Shown here in pieces: positions 48,154 to 61,430 of a stretch of 64,000 bases of DNA. Positions within the stretch are counted from its first letter, which is position 1. Every line of letters starts with the position of its first letter. Source of the stretch: Blastomyces gilchristii SLH14081. Its lineage: Eukaryota > Ascomycota > Eurotiomycetes > Onygenales > Ajellomycetaceae. The position numbers and the translations under genes are program-made. A model generated the notes under the pieces. That model was not told where the DNA came from and searched no databases. It worked only from the letters and a program-made list of their open reading frames with translations. The stretch spans positions 3,136,389 to 3,200,388 of the forward strand of contig NW_003101677.1 in assembly GCF_000003855.2 (NCBI RefSeq). The letters run 5' to 3'.

Positions 48154-48411
48154 TGTGATGGGCTGCGCCTGATCAATCATATAGACTATTTCATTTCACT
48201 TCATAGATTCTTTCACTCCACTCTCGAACATATACACTTCAATTCTCAGTCATTCTCGATTGCTGATTCTCGGCTACTACATATGTGTATAAATATTCAC
48301 TCTGATCACTGATTTCTACACTTTCTCTTTCTTTCCTTCTCTAATGTTTTTCTCTTTTGTTATATAAGACCTATAATATTATACCGATTTATTCGGCGTA
48401 GGCTTCTTACA
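48154..48411 (+). repeat. Element E 3' LTR
   Basis: 258 bp starting TGTGATGGGC. The inner half is converted (tttcatttcac against ttccgttccac) and the outer end is intact (accgatttattcggcg). Confidence 0.94.
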
Positions 48412-48457
48412 CACAAGAACTCATTATAAGCTCCGCTTGCATATAAGTATAATGAAA

Positions 48458-48506
<49 letters not shown>
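48412..48506 (+). mobile_element. SINE3, right part with AAT tail
   Basis: Continues the SINE after element E and ends in a long AAT run. The sequence after it (gaaattatcaaatattctg) resumes repeat X. Confidence 0.88.
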
Positions 48507-48508
<2 letters not shown>

Positions 48509-48751
48509 AATTATCAAATATTCTGATTCTGTTCTCAGATGGACTGACTATATAACTGTGTCTGAGATCAGAATCAAAATGTTTAATACACTTATTATTA
48601 ATTTAATTAATTTTATTACACAGTTTTAAGATTAGATACTATCTCAGTGAAACTTACTGTCTACTCTTATCACATTTTTCAAATAAGACTATAATTTTCA
48701 CTTCTCAATTTAAATGCTTTTTATTGCTTTAAATGACTTTAAATCTTATTT
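48507..48751 (-). repeat. Repeat family X: core and inverted arm, left part
   Basis: The core hairpin (gattctgttctcaga pairing with tctgagatcagaatc) is followed by an arm that is the reverse complement of 42440-42612. It is interrupted at 48751 by element F and resumes at 62615. Confidence 0.75.
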
Positions 48752-49064
48752 TATAAGAAGTCTACACCGAATAGATTGATATGATATTTATAGATTCTAT
48801 ATAACTAAGTGAAAAACATTAGAGAAGGAAAAAAGAGAAAATGCAGAAATCAGTGATTAAAGTGAATATTTATACATATATATAGTGAAGCTTTGAGACA
48901 GAAGAATAGAAATTTCATGTACATAGTAAAGCTTTGAAATGAAAGAATAGAAATTTCATAAGTTTTTTCAGCTGAGAATCAGTGACTGAGAATCAGAGCT
49001 TTTAGCAGAATCTATGAAGTGTAATAAAATAGTCTATATAATTGATTAAGCACAGCCTGGCACA
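48752..49064 (-). repeat. Element F 3' LTR
   Basis: 313 bp, longer than the E LTR because an internal unit of about 41 bp (aagctttgag...gaatagaaatttcat) is duplicated. The outer end keeps acaccgaatag; the inner end is decayed (cagcctggcaca). Confidence 0.9.
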
Positions 49065-52000
49065 TTAGCCCTCTCTTTTCAGAAGTGATATAGAGTTATA
49101 AGTATATAGTTCTCATCAGTCAAGAGCTGCTGTCTCAGATAACACAGAGCTTGAAGTTCAGATTAAGTGATTATAGCTGACTTATTTCATAAGATATTAT
49201 CAGTCACAGCTGTGAGATCTCTTATTAAGAATATCTTCAATCTTCTATTCAAGTTCATTATCTTCTTCTATGATCTCTGGCAGCTGTCAGTTAGAAGTTA
49301 GTTGAGAAGAAAATGAACCAGTAATAACACAGTGAAGCAAGCTTGTATAAAAGATATTATGAATTTCTGATAAGATGTTAAGACAGTAGTTATAACTGTC
49401 TGTATAATAGTGAACTCTATAAATATTAAAAAAACCCTGAGAACTTTTAGTTCTCAGATAGATGTCATAGTCTATGACTGTATACATCTATAATTGAAGA
49501 ATAATAATAATAATAATAATAATAGTTATGACTGTCTAGAACTTCTATCACTTCATACTCAGTATAATAGTAATTCAGTATATGAGATAAGTATGTGATC
49601 TGTATATTCTTAAGATTCAATTATATCAGGTCTTCTATCTTATATTACTCAGCAGAGTCTCAGTGAATATTGATTTAATTCTCTTAATCTTGTTTCACTG
49701 TTGTCATGAAGGCTTCTACTTAGTCACAGATATCTTAGAGCTTCATTATTATATTATTAGCAATCTGAATCAGAATGTGAGAGTTCAGTGTAAAATGTGT
49801 AATCTCTAGAAGATTCAACACTTTCATGTGATATTTATATGTAAGAAAGAACAGACTTATATCTGTTAAAATAACATCTCAGTCATTAATAGTGACTTCA
49901 GTGTGTAGAAGAAAATTATATCAGTCATCTTATAAATAATTACAGAACTTATAAAGATAATTCTTCACTGTCTGAATTATTCACTCTGATATATCATTAG
50001 TCTCAGAGTAATAGACAATTGATAAACAGTATATAATCTTGAGAACTTGACAGATTCTGGTTTGAAGAGTACTCATGAATTGACAGTCTTAATTCAATAC
50101 TATAGATCTTAGTAATTCATACATCTGATAGAACAGGCTCTGTAGAAAGACTTTAGTGACTTATTCAGTATTTATCTTATTACAAGGTTTCAATATTACA
50201 TTTTTACTCAATCAGATAATAATGATCAGAATGTTCTTATAATTATTACTCTCAGAGAGATTAACAGTGAAGTTAATTATCACATCTTGTCAGATTCTAT
50301 TAGAGATATTAAGTAATTTCAGTAGATCTTTTCTACAATTCTTTTATAAGATGATAGAGAAATAACAGTTACAGTTTCAGATAAAGTATCTGATGCTGTT
50401 CAATATCTCAGACTAGTAAAATTCTCAAGAGATTATTCAGTACAGTTGTTTATTACTTAGATGACTGATTATACAAAAATCATATATCCCTTGTATTATC
50501 TAAGTATGTAAGAGTTCAGAGTGAGAGACTCAGTGTTATTGACAGAATTACAGAGTATTATTATCATTAATTAAGCATTCTGAGATGTCAGTTCTTATTC
50601 ATAGTTCTGAGAAGAATCAAGATACTTCTTGACATACTGCTTCAGTGAGTGCTTGAAGAAGTTCATTAGTTTAAGCTATTGCATATCACAATTCATTGAA
50701 TGTAGATTCAGAAGAAGTTAAGATATCAGTATCAGTGTAAGTGTCAGTATCAGTATCAGTTTAGAGAGAGTGTTCTAATCAGAGAAGTATGTATAGTGTC
50801 ATAAGTTGTCTCAGTATAATTAACTAGTATTTTCAGATCTAAGAGCTGATGCTCTCAGTTCATTCAGTGAGTGTCTGAGATATTAAATGATATATCTTAC
50901 TCTTATTATAAGAGAGTATCTATTATTAAGTTCTGACTGCTGAGATGATAGTGTATCATGAAATGAAAACAGCTTAATAGCTCAGATCATTGCATCTGTC
51001 ATTTAGTAAGCTTATGAATAATAGTGAAGTATTTGAGATTCTTATAATCTGTGATTATCTCAAATTTGAAGATACTTTAGAGCTTGAAGTTTCATTCTTC
51101 TAGACAGTGTAATATTGTGAGAAGTTTCTTGTCATAGATCTTATTGTTGCATTTAGCAGAGCTCAATATTTTAGATATGAAGATACATAATTATAAGACA
51201 TCTTTATTATTATATTATAATATAGGTTTCTCTGTAATATAGTCAGAGAAGTCAGCTTCAACAACTGTTTTATAGTCAGAATTAAATATTATTAGTAAAG
51301 AGATATTAATGAATATCTTCTTTATCTGTATAAATGCAGCTTCAGTGTCTGCTGATCATTAAAATACTGAGTTCTTCTTAGTAAGTTCTGTAAGTGATCT
51401 TGTGATATTTGAGAAGTTTTGTATAAATCACTGATAGAAGTTAGTGAATTCAATGAAGCTTTATACATCTTTCAAAATGTGTAAGACCTCTCATTCAAGA
51501 ATAGTAGAGATCTTCTCAGAATTCATTCAGATTCTCTTATCAGCTTCTATAATAAAGTCTAGATATTTTATAGTTGTAACTTTAAAATTATACTTGTCTA
51601 TATCTATCAGTAGTTCTGCTTCTTATAGTTATTGTAATACTTTTTACATGTGTTCTTGATATTCTTTTCTGAACTTATCAGTGAATATGAGAATATTATT
51701 AAGATACACAGATGCAAATTTATCAAGTCAATCTCAGAGTGCTTAGTTAATATACTTCTGAAATGTAGTGAGAGTGTTAGTCAGTTCAAAAGATGTGATT
51801 ATTATTTAAAGAGATTATATTATGTGCAGAATACTATAAGTCACTTATCTTCTTCAGTAATATGAATCTTATGAAATGCAGTAATAATATGTAGCTTTAT
51901 AAACTATTGAGTTTATTCAATGTAAGCTAGAATTTCATTGATAAGAGATAAAGAAGAACAGTCTTTCTTTGTTAATCTGTTCAGTTCTCAATAGTTCACA

Positions 52001-53000
52001 CAGAATTGAAGTTCTTCATCTGATTTCTTTACAAAGAGAATAGAAGCTGTAGCAGAGAAGTTACTAATGTATATAAATTCTTTATTTAACAGATTATTAA
52101 GTGTCTTTCAAAGAAGAAGAAGTTCATCTCAGAACATGTTATAAAGAAGGTCTTATGATAATTCAGAGTCTTTATCATTTTTCTTTTTTAACTTAATACT
52201 GTGATTCACTTCTGAATCTTGTAAGAGAGATAGATTCATAATATTATTATCATATCAGAAGACATCTAGATATTTGTAATATTATTAAGAGAGTTTTATG
52301 TAATAATCTGTTATTATGACACAGAATAACTTTTCTAGAGCTTTTTTAATATCAGTCAGACTGATGAAGTAGATTATTATGTAGTTCTGCTATCAGCAAT
52401 CTTGTCAGTAACTTCTTTTTCAAGGTATTTTATAAGTGTTGACAGAGATCTGTGCCAGGTTCATAGTCTTGTAAATATCATCTTTGTGAATTCTATCATT
52501 ATTAGAGAATATTAAGCTTCTGTTTCAAGTGTTTAATAAGATGTCTTATTCAGATAGTCAGGCAAGTTCTAGCATAAGATTATAGTCAAGATTATTAACT
52601 TTATATATATAAGCATCTTCATATTGATGTTCTTCAATATCTATGTTTAGTTTCATCATGTAATGAGTATGAATGTCTTTTAAATCATCAAATTCTGTGA
52701 AAAGTCAGGATTTTGATAAGAGAATACACTGAAGATTATAATATCTTACAACTGAAGATTTAATCATTGTATAGTAGTATAGACTGCTATCTATTATGAC
52801 TTTTATATTATATATATTATTTATTATAGTAGATATAAGAATCACATTCATTGCTATTTTCTCTTTAAGTGATTATCATCTGATCTCTTTAAGCTTCTGC
52901 TTGTAGATTTGAACAGAAGTTAATCTTTTTCCTGTTTCACTGAGACATTCTCATAGTTATCTTTTAAATCTTTCTTTAATATAATATGATTGACATGAAT
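49065..53000 (-). pseudogene. Element F pol relic with chromodomain
   Basis: Collinear with E in reverse. Chromodomain near 49250-49100, integrase near 50300-49700, RNase H near 51300-50850, RT active site at 51695-51706 (YLNN, both Asp changed), protease near 52750-52480. In the chromodomain the Trp and Arg positions of E are again TGA or TAA. More decayed than E. Confidence 0.82.
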
Positions 53001-53672
53001 CACCAGTGTTAATCTTTCTTTTAAATGAGAAGATATATAGGCTGATCAGCAGTTGAAAGTAATATGTTCTGATTAGTTACAATTGATACATATCTCTTAT
53101 TAGTATTAATCAGTGACTTCTTCAGAAGTGATTCTGAGAACTTAGAAGTCTGTTCAGACAGTGAAAACTCTTGTTTATACATAAACATTTGAGTTCACTC
53201 AATTTATAGCATCTGCATTGTTATTCTTTGTTATAGATGTCTAAGTAGCTCAGATGTAACATCTTCTGTCACTGTTCTGTATACTCTTAAGCTTGATGAG
53301 ACAGTCATTCAATGTCTGAAGTTGTATGCAGAAGTCTTTATCAGTCTGATCTTCATCTACACTTATAAGAGCTTGTAGAAGTTCAAAAGTTAGTGTCTTC
53401 TTAAGCATGCTAATCTTTATTCAATTCTTTCAAGATTGATCATCTGCTTCTAGAATCTTAGTGTTGAAATCAGAGAAGAATGTTATAAGAGAAGTATTTC
53501 TCTGTCAGATACTCTGTAATCAATCTAATATCTTCTATTATATAGCAGTGTCTCAGAACAGAATATCAAGATATTTAATAATGTTATCAGATGTATGTAA
53601 TACTGATTCACATGTCTTCATTCATGAATGAAACTTCTGTCTTACATGATTCTTCAATTGATTATTAATATA
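53001..53672 (-). pseudogene. Element F gag relic, part 1
   Basis: Gag homologue, zinc-knuckle region near 53100-53060. It is cut at 53672 by the SINE2 target duplication and resumes at 54079. Confidence 0.65.
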
Positions 53673-53684
53673 TTAACTTTGATT

Positions 53685-54036
53685 GCCCCGGTGGCCGAAT
53701 GGTTAATGCGGCCACTCAGTAGTGCCTTGGCGTGGGAAACCAAGGCGCGTGGGTTCGAAACCCGCAGAGGATACATTAAATCTAGAACTCAAGCACCTCA
53801 GGTTTCTAATAAATACAGAGGTATACAAATCACTTCAATGAATCGCTCTATGTTCCTGGGCTGGAAAGTTATTATCGCATGTATCTAATTGTCACTTCTT
53901 TGTATTTTCCTATGTTCTTGTTATCCTGGCGTAGTCTCAACACCTGTATTTCCTCCTGTATAATTAACACTTGACCTGTATTTACCATCACGCAAGGACT
54001 CACCATAAGCTCCGCTTGCATATGAGTATAATGAAA

Positions 54037-54066
<30 letters not shown>
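53685..54066 (+). mobile_element. SINE2: tRNA-derived SINE with (AAT)n tail
   Basis: 382 bp, about as long as SINE1. The tRNA-like head holds box A-like tggccgaatgg and box B gggttcgaaaccc. It is flanked by ttaactttgatt (53673-53684 and 54067-54078). CpG is largely intact although the host element is decayed. The 3' end (tataatgaaagaataataat) resembles the LINE tail. Confidence 0.95.
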
Positions 54067-54067
<1 letters not shown>

Positions 54068-54078
54068 TAACTTTGATT

Positions 54079-54507
54079 AGTTAATAAATCAATGACATCT
54101 TCATCTATACTTAGTTTCATGAGCATTTTCAATCTTTATAATGAATAGAGAGTGAGATCAGAAGTATTGAAATATGTAGAAGTGTCTAGACATATCTTCA
54201 GTACTTATATTATATTCATATCTGATTTAGTCAGTGATGAATTTTCTTGTGCAGAGGTTTATAGTTGAGATAATTATTGAATTTTCTTATATTAACATTG
54301 TTAAGTCATATGTATATCAGCTATCTATTTTGTTATTGTAATTCTAACATTACTCAGAGTTACTGTGATACCGTGTCTATACTCGCGTTCAAGAGTTCTC
54401 TTATATTATTATTAGATATAGTTATATCATTCATCAGATATGTAGTATCTATGTTTAAGAGTTTATTTGAAATTAGAAGTGTAATTATATGAATATCTCA
54501 TACATCT
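54079..54507 (-). pseudogene. Element F gag start and leader, part 2
   Basis: Matches E 43560-43310 in reverse. It is cut at 54507 by LINE3 and continues at 62109-62315 up to the 5' LTR. Confidence 0.75.
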
Positions 54508-54883
54508 ATTATTATTATTATTATTATTCTTCAATTATAGATGTATACAGTCAGAGACTATGACATCTACCTGAGAACTTTTAGCTCTCAGAGTTTTTCC
54601 TATATCTATAAAGTTAACTATTATACATTCATCAATTTCAGATATGCAAAATCAGAAAATTCCAGCTCAGAATATAAAAACTGTTTATAAATTGCAGTAT
54701 TTCAACATCTTCTGATACTTTGAAACTATTTGAAAATATCATGACAAAGGAAAAGAGAACATAGTCTTAAAGATAGACACATTAAATAGATAGATAGAAA
54801 AGAACAGAAAGAAATAAGTAGAGTAAAGAGAGACTATAACAAAATAAAATTATTAAAAGAGAGTGTATAGCTGTTTTAACAGA

Positions 54884-57800
54884 CTATATCTATTCAATTT
54901 CTGCCTCTTCATATTCAGATACTTCTGAGTTCAGTCATTTTCTTGTAGCTGCTTGAGTTTCTGATAGAAAGTCTAATAAGTATTTAATTCCTGTCTCAGT
55001 TGAGAATAAGAACCTCATATTTAATTGATTTAAATCATACTTCTTCTTTAATCTGACTCTGAGACTATTGTATAATACACAATGCATTATAATATGCTCA
55101 GCATTTTCATTCACATTGCAGAATGAGCACTCTGTTGAATCAAATCTGTTATCAAGTCTTTGTATATAGGATTTGAAATAACTATATTCTAGTTTCAGCT
55201 GAATTATAGATGAGAATATTTTCTTTTTACATTTAATTAAACAAGATTTTCACTTTGATTTTATCTCAAATCTTGAATAATGTATGCTCTTCTTTTGTTT
55301 CTGCCAGCTTTCATTTCACTTGTTTAAACAAGATTCTTTTATCTTTCTCTTTATGAAAGATGAGAACACTGTTTTTTGAATAGATCTGCTTAATTCTGAA
55401 CTATTTTTTATGGCTGAATCAGCCAATTCATTATCATGAATATTCATATGAGTAGGAGCTCAATGCAGATGAATTATCAGTTTTGATGTTCTTCTCTTTT
55501 GAATTTTTAAAACAGAGTCTAAAATCAGTTCAAGATTCATTTAATCATTATGAATCTGACTATTTCTAAGTCTTTTTAAAGCAGCTTGACTATCAGAGAA
55601 TATTCATGTCTCTTTCAAACTATTTTCTCTTTTATAAGATTTTATTTCAATGAGTTTGAAAGCTTTCACTATTACAAATAGTTCAGTATCAAAGACTTCA
55701 GATTCACAGTCTAAATTTCAAAAATCTGTGATAAAATTGATATTATCTTCAGTATAAGCAATGCCTGCATCTAATCTATTCAAATTCTCATTTTTTAAGT
55801 CATCTGAGTAAATCAGAATAGAGTCTTTTATATTGATTGTAGAGATCTTCTTCAAATACTGTTCATATTCTCTCTCTTTAGATAGTTCACTTATTTATAA
55901 GTCTATGAGAGATTTCAGCTTTTCTCTTCAGAGAGATATCTTTTCATGATTAATTTTCTCAACATTTAATGAAGAAAGTTGATTTTTAATAAGTGAACAT
56001 AGTCTATACAGTTGAGAGAACATTTTCTTTAAAGCATTATCCTCATTTCAATCAAGAAATCTATTTCAATTCAGTTCATTTCCTGAGTTAAGTGATGAAA
56101 ATGAAGAAGAGACTCTTTCTCTGATTATATAATTTAAGCTCATCTTCATAACTCTCAGAGTATAGTTCATACAGGTCTTTTCAAATCAAATAGCAGAAGA
56201 TGAAATTGAAGCTTCAATTTCCATTGCTTTAATAGAAGATGATTTGAATGCTCTCAGAATTTCTCTCAAAGCTGTGTTTTATAGACTATGAAAGAGTTCA
56301 GTCAAATTATCTTGATTGTTTCATTAAACTTGAACTTCATAATCAGCTACTGAGGTAATACAGACTATGTATAATTATCTCATAGTCTGAAAGAATAGAC
56401 CTCTCTCAGTATTTGATAGTCTGATTATACTATTCAGTAGTCTCTCTGTCTTGATGATTCTTTGTTGAATATGATATTTAAAATTCAACTTGGAGTTTAA
56501 CCATACTTCTAGTCATTTGACATTCAAACTGAGTTTAATCTCTTTATTCAAAAGAGTTAGACTTAGTTCTTTCTCATTAAATCTGGAAAAAAAGTGAATT
56601 AACTCAGTTTTATTCATATTAAATTGAATTAGATTGATATCTGCTTTAATAAAGAATTTCTTTGCTACTTTCTCAATCATCTCTAAATTCTCTTTGATTA
56701 TCTTTGTACTGTAGAGTAGATCAATATTATCTATATAACTTAGAGATCTCACTATTTTCATCTCTCTATTCTTGAATAGATATGCAGTGTATATTGTAAA
56801 TAAAACAGATAAGATTAGAGATTCTTGTGATACTTCTATTTTTATCTCAGTTTTATCTTGTTTTCTTTCATCAAAGAATAGTTGTATAATTTTTTTAGAC
56901 ATAAAACAATTACCTCATTTTATTAGAGAAAGTGACAGTTTTAACATCTTCAAAGTTTGAATCATCTTAGACTTTGAAACATGATTAAATGCATCTTTTA
57001 TATTAATAAAAACTGCAGTTGAGACCAGGTCTTCATGCTTTGCTACTTGAATATCATGAATAACTGAAAGAACAGTGTTAATTATAGAACATTGTTTTCT
57101 ATCTTTCATTTATTCATTAAATAGAAGAGAATCACTAATAGAGCTTATAAAAGATAATCTATTAGCTATTATCTTTTCTAGAATTTTTTCTAAACAGTTC
57201 AACAGAGATATTACTCTATATGACTTAGAAATTGAAGTATTTCTTTTAGGTTTTGCACAGATTACTTCAGTAGCTTCTCTCCAGTATTCAGAATAATAAT
57301 CATTTTTTAAGAGATTGAAAAAGAGCTCAAAATATTCATTCTTCAAGTAGGAATATGTGTTTTGAATAATCAAGTGATTAATTGAATCAGGCCCTGTAGC
57401 AGTTTTAATTGAACTTGAGAATATTGCTGACTCTAGTTCATCACATGTAAGCTCAGATCATTCCCAGTTATTTTCATTAATATATTCATGAAATGACATA
57501 TTCTTCTCTTCTAAATGTGATGAGTTTTGAAAGAGAATTCTTATAAAAGCTTGACATTTTTTCTCAAAAGAGTTTGCTGTATATAATTCATTCTGAAATT
57601 CATATTCTAAGATTGGAAGCTTTGCTACACTTCTTGTTTTAGTATAGTTGAAGACTTTAAAAACTTCTTATTCTTATACTTCTTCAAGAAATTTGTTTCA
57701 GTAATCTGTTTTGACTCTTTTAATATCTGCAAAATATTCATTTTGAATAGCTTTGAACTCTTCATCAGATATTAAGTTATTCTTTCAATCTCTCTTAGCA

Positions 57801-58830
57801 GTGGCTAATTGCTTTCTATTAGAAGTGATATTCTCATTTCATCAAGGTTTGAAATACTTAGAAGACTTTTTCTTTGAAATATTATCTTCAATACTTATTA
57901 GAAGAATAGATATAATCCGCTTTACTCTATTCTCAAGCATTTCATTTAAGATATCTTGACTTTAACTTCAATAGAGCTCACTCTGACTTTCAGATTTCAG
58001 CTGTTTTACTCTTTCTTCAACTGCTTTTCAATCAGCTTTTTCAAAGTGATACTGATTAGAGAGAAGAGGATTTTCACTTCTTTGTTTTTCACTCAGTTTA
58101 ATATCAAATTGAATGATCTGATGATCTGATCCTGAGCTTTCATTTGAATCAATAAATCAGTTTATAAGTCTTTTTTCAATTAGATTTTATGATATGAAAG
58201 TTAGACTTATAATAGATTTCTGTTTCATGTCTTTTCTAAAGAATGTTTGTTGATCAGACTTGTTAACTAAATCTATTAAATGTTTAAAAGTTCATTTAAT
58301 CAGTTTATCTGCTCTTACTACTCTTATGCACTCTGAGTTCTATTAGAGATATTGTGCATTAGAGTTCTCTACAATTATAGAGTTTTTTAAGAGAGTTATA
58401 TTTAAAAATCCTCTATCAATTATTCAGGTATTGTTGTTTTCTTTCAATGACTTTTCATTATAGATATTTATAAGTTGAATAGTATCAAACTCATTCTCTT
58501 TATCTATAATATCACTCACTAGAATATCAGAGTCAGATATAATATCAAATCTCAAATTAAATTAATATCTTAATCTTTTTCTCTCATAGATTGCTACTCT
58601 TGATTTTATCTCAGATTTTTCAGAAAGAAAGTAGTAATAGCTTGAATAAGAAATGATGTACTTTTAGTATCAAAGTTCAGTTCTTGAAGAAGTACAAAGT
58701 TAACTTTTTATTCAAATGCAATTTGAAGACAAGAATAAATGCAATTTGAGTTTCTATTTACATTATTTTGAATAAATGTGATTTTTGAAGAGTTTTTAAA
58801 CTATTTTTATTGTTTTTGTTGTATATTCAT
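54884..58830 (-). pseudogene. LINE3 ORF2 relic: endonuclease, RT, RNase H
   Basis: ATG at 58830 (MNIQQKQ), in-frame end near 54884. Endonuclease near 58750-57800; RT from 57373 to 56513 with FINIKDAFNHV, SYIDNIDLLY (second Asp of the YxDD site changed) and LSYI; RNase H near 55760-55420. The C-terminal knuckle lies near 55150-55080 (CSFC, then H and HC; decayed). Open pieces at 56513-56902, 56915-57109 and 57110-57373 are one frame with TGA/TAA between them. Length 3947 bp is not a multiple of three, so at least one indel is present. Confidence 0.9.
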
Positions 58831-58859
58831 ACTAAAAGAGAGTAGAGATGAAGTAGAAT

Positions 58860-60479
58860 CTAATCACTATTATCAGATAGTAGATTATAACTATTTTAAA
58901 AAGTAGGAATCTCAACTGCTTGTATTATATCTAGTTTATTATCAGAGTCATTTCTCAATTCTCTAATCTTAACAGAAGTTTGAGAATTCAAATTCTGTTT
59001 ACACTTAGCTGAAGAATTGAAGTTTGAAGATCTAGATAGTTGAGAATTTCTTCTATTTAAGCTTACAGTTGTAGATTTACTAGCTTGACTTTTCTCTTCA
59101 GTTTTAGATTCACTTTGAGCTTCATCTTTTCTTCAGTTCTTTTGAGTTCTTGAAGCAAATACTCATTCTTTTGAACTAGATGCATGTTTTTCTTTACAAT
59201 TGAAGCACTTAAGCAGAGTATGATGATATATTTCATCTCTTTTTAAGCATATTTCATATTTATGCTCACTAGTTTTATGATCTCTAGCACAGAATGCGCA
59301 TTTTATGTCTCTGAAATAAAAGATTGTAAAGTATTCATATCTTTGACAGTTTGAACACTGTGTTTGAGCTTTGAGATTCATTCTTGAGTCTTTGTATTCA
59401 TGAACTCTCATTTTCAAATCTGCTACTCTTACTTCAGAGATTCTTGATTGTTTAAGTATCTTTGTATACACTAGAATAGAGGCATTTCTTCTACTCTGTC
59501 TGAACTCAATTGAATTAAGTTATACAGACTCTTTTCTCAGTTGAATAGAAATGTATTCTTCTAATTCATTTTTAAGAAGTAGCATTTCTTCCTCACAGTC
59601 AAAGATTTCAACTGAAATATCATGAACAATGAATTTATCTCACTTTTCATCTCTCTCAGATAGAATTATTATGTTTAACAAAGATTCTACTGCTGATTTT
59701 CAGAGATTCTCATTCTGAATAAGGAATTCTGCACTGAATTCAGGCATTGTGATCAGAATGATGGAGTTTTTAAAGAAGAATGACTCAATTGAAGCTATAA
59801 CTGATTTTTAAACTTTAATATCAGTCATTAACTGAGAAAAGAACTGCTGATTGATTTCATTTCTAATTCTGAAAATGAGATTTGAGTTTAGCTAGTTTCT
59901 CTGTAAGATGTCCTGATTTGAGACTTTGAGAATAAGTCTTCTACTTCTGAAGATTTGAAGATTTTTCTCTTTTTGCATTTTTTTCTTCACTCTGCTATCA
60001 ATAGAAGTATGAGCAGTATTCTTCTCAGTTTTCTCAGAATTTTGAGCAGGTTTTGAGATAGCAGATTTATAGACAGCAGATTTAGAGATAGCAGATTTAG
60101 CTGCTTAAGCATATGTTTTCTTCTGATTTAAAGAAGAAGAGAAAGAAGAAGTAGAAAAGAAAGAAGAGTAAACTAAAGAGTCAGTGATTGTATTAGAAAT
60201 TTTCAAAGTTTTTTAAACTGTGTTTGAAATTCCAAGTTTGAACTTGATCACTTTCTGTAGTTATCTAGCCTGAGCATGAAGAATTAACAGAACTTCCTTA
60301 TTTATCTCACTCAGACACTGCTTTTCAAGAATCTTGCTTACTTTTTTAAGTTTCTGTATTTTAAGAACTTGTTATTTCTCTATTTCTTCTTTCTTTCTTC
60401 TCTTTAGAATTTCAATCTCAGAAATAGCATTTGAGAAAGCATCTTTTTTCACATCAACTGAGTGTATTTTTGAACTCAT
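58860..60479 (-). pseudogene. LINE3 ORF1 relic (gag-like, zinc knuckles), full span
   Basis: It starts ATG at 60479 (MSSKIHSVDVKKD) and ends TAG at 58860-58862: 540 codons with no net frameshift. N-terminal Lys/Glu-rich, coiled-coil-like segment (EIEILKRRKKEEIEKQ), then a Ser/Lys-rich linker. C-terminal zinc knuckles at 59471-59163: CSNCQRYEYF, CAFCARDHKTSEHKYE and CFNCKEKHASSSKE, some ligands lost. Several TAA and TGA stops at Gln, Trp and Arg positions. It gives the N-terminal part missing from LINE1. Confidence 0.88.
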
Positions 60480-61430
60480 TGTTCTTACTCAATGAAAAGT
60501 TAATCAGATTGATTCAATTGAGATATTTATTGAACTCTTTTGAATTGAAAAGTTAGTCAGACTGTTTCAAAAGAAGAATAAAAGACTTTTGTGTATAAAA
60601 TACCTGATTTTTTTTACACTAGTTCAGTAACTAGATTAGATTTTTGAAGAGAATCTAATAAACTAAAGTTGATTTTTAAGATAAATCAATAAAATCTTTA
60701 CAATCTCTTTCTTGAGATACAGTGAGGAAAAGTATGATATCAATTGATAATAAATCAGATAATATGACAGTTTTTAAGAGAAAAACTGATAAAAAATAAA
60801 TCAATTTTTTGCAGAGAAATTGATTAAATCTATTCAATTTTATTCTAAATCATTCAATTCTTCCCACACAATAAGTATGCAACTCAAATCAGTTAATAAA
60901 GAGTGTAAAAAAGAATTAAGTATTAATAAAAGCTCTTCAGTCACTGAAAAAGTAATTCTTACTTAAAAGAATGTGAAATTATAACAGAAAATAACTCTGT
61001 TTTTAATTCTTTGTAAGAATATTGTGTAAAACTCAGAGAAAAACACCTTACTTTTTCAAGAGAAGTAAAAAACTATTTCTAAGATCTTTTTTTTTTTTTG
61101 TAATAACTGCTACAGAAGAATGAGATAGAAACTGCTAAGATATACACTACTGTATATCTTCTATCAAGACTTTCTCTCTTCAGAGTCTTGATATTATAGA
61201 GAATATAAGTCTGTTTCTATATAATAATATAAATATTGTCAGTGAGATGTAGAGGAACTGATTATTTATATCTTAAAATAGAAGACTTTGTCAATGATTA
61301 TATCAATACAGAGTTAATTCTCAAATTCAATAGAAACCTAGTATTGCTGTTCTCAATCCCTTGCAGAATCTATTGAATATTGAGGTATTAAAACTAGATT
61401 TAATATATCTCACTGTGCAGGGATCAAAGG
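60480..61430 (-). other. LINE3 5' untranslated region, AT-rich part
   Basis: About 950 bp with strong decay, a poly-T run near 61089-61101 and no supported ORF. Direct repeats with ttgattgaattgag-like text near 60500-60570. Confidence 0.6.

Larger units (their letters stand above)
42775..48411 (+). mobile_element. Element E: full-length chromodomain Ty3/gypsy (family GE) inside SINE3
   Basis: LTRs 42775-43031 and 48154-48411 (257 and 258 bp) enclose gag, protease, RT, RNase H, integrase and a chromodomain in order on the + strand. The 5-bp duplication cacaa (42770-42774, 48412-48416) splits the SINE exactly where intact SINEs read cgcaa. The tract agaagggga precedes the 3' LTR. The 5.6-kb length is normal for a compact chromodomain gypsy element. 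All frames carry stops. Confidence 0.95.
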
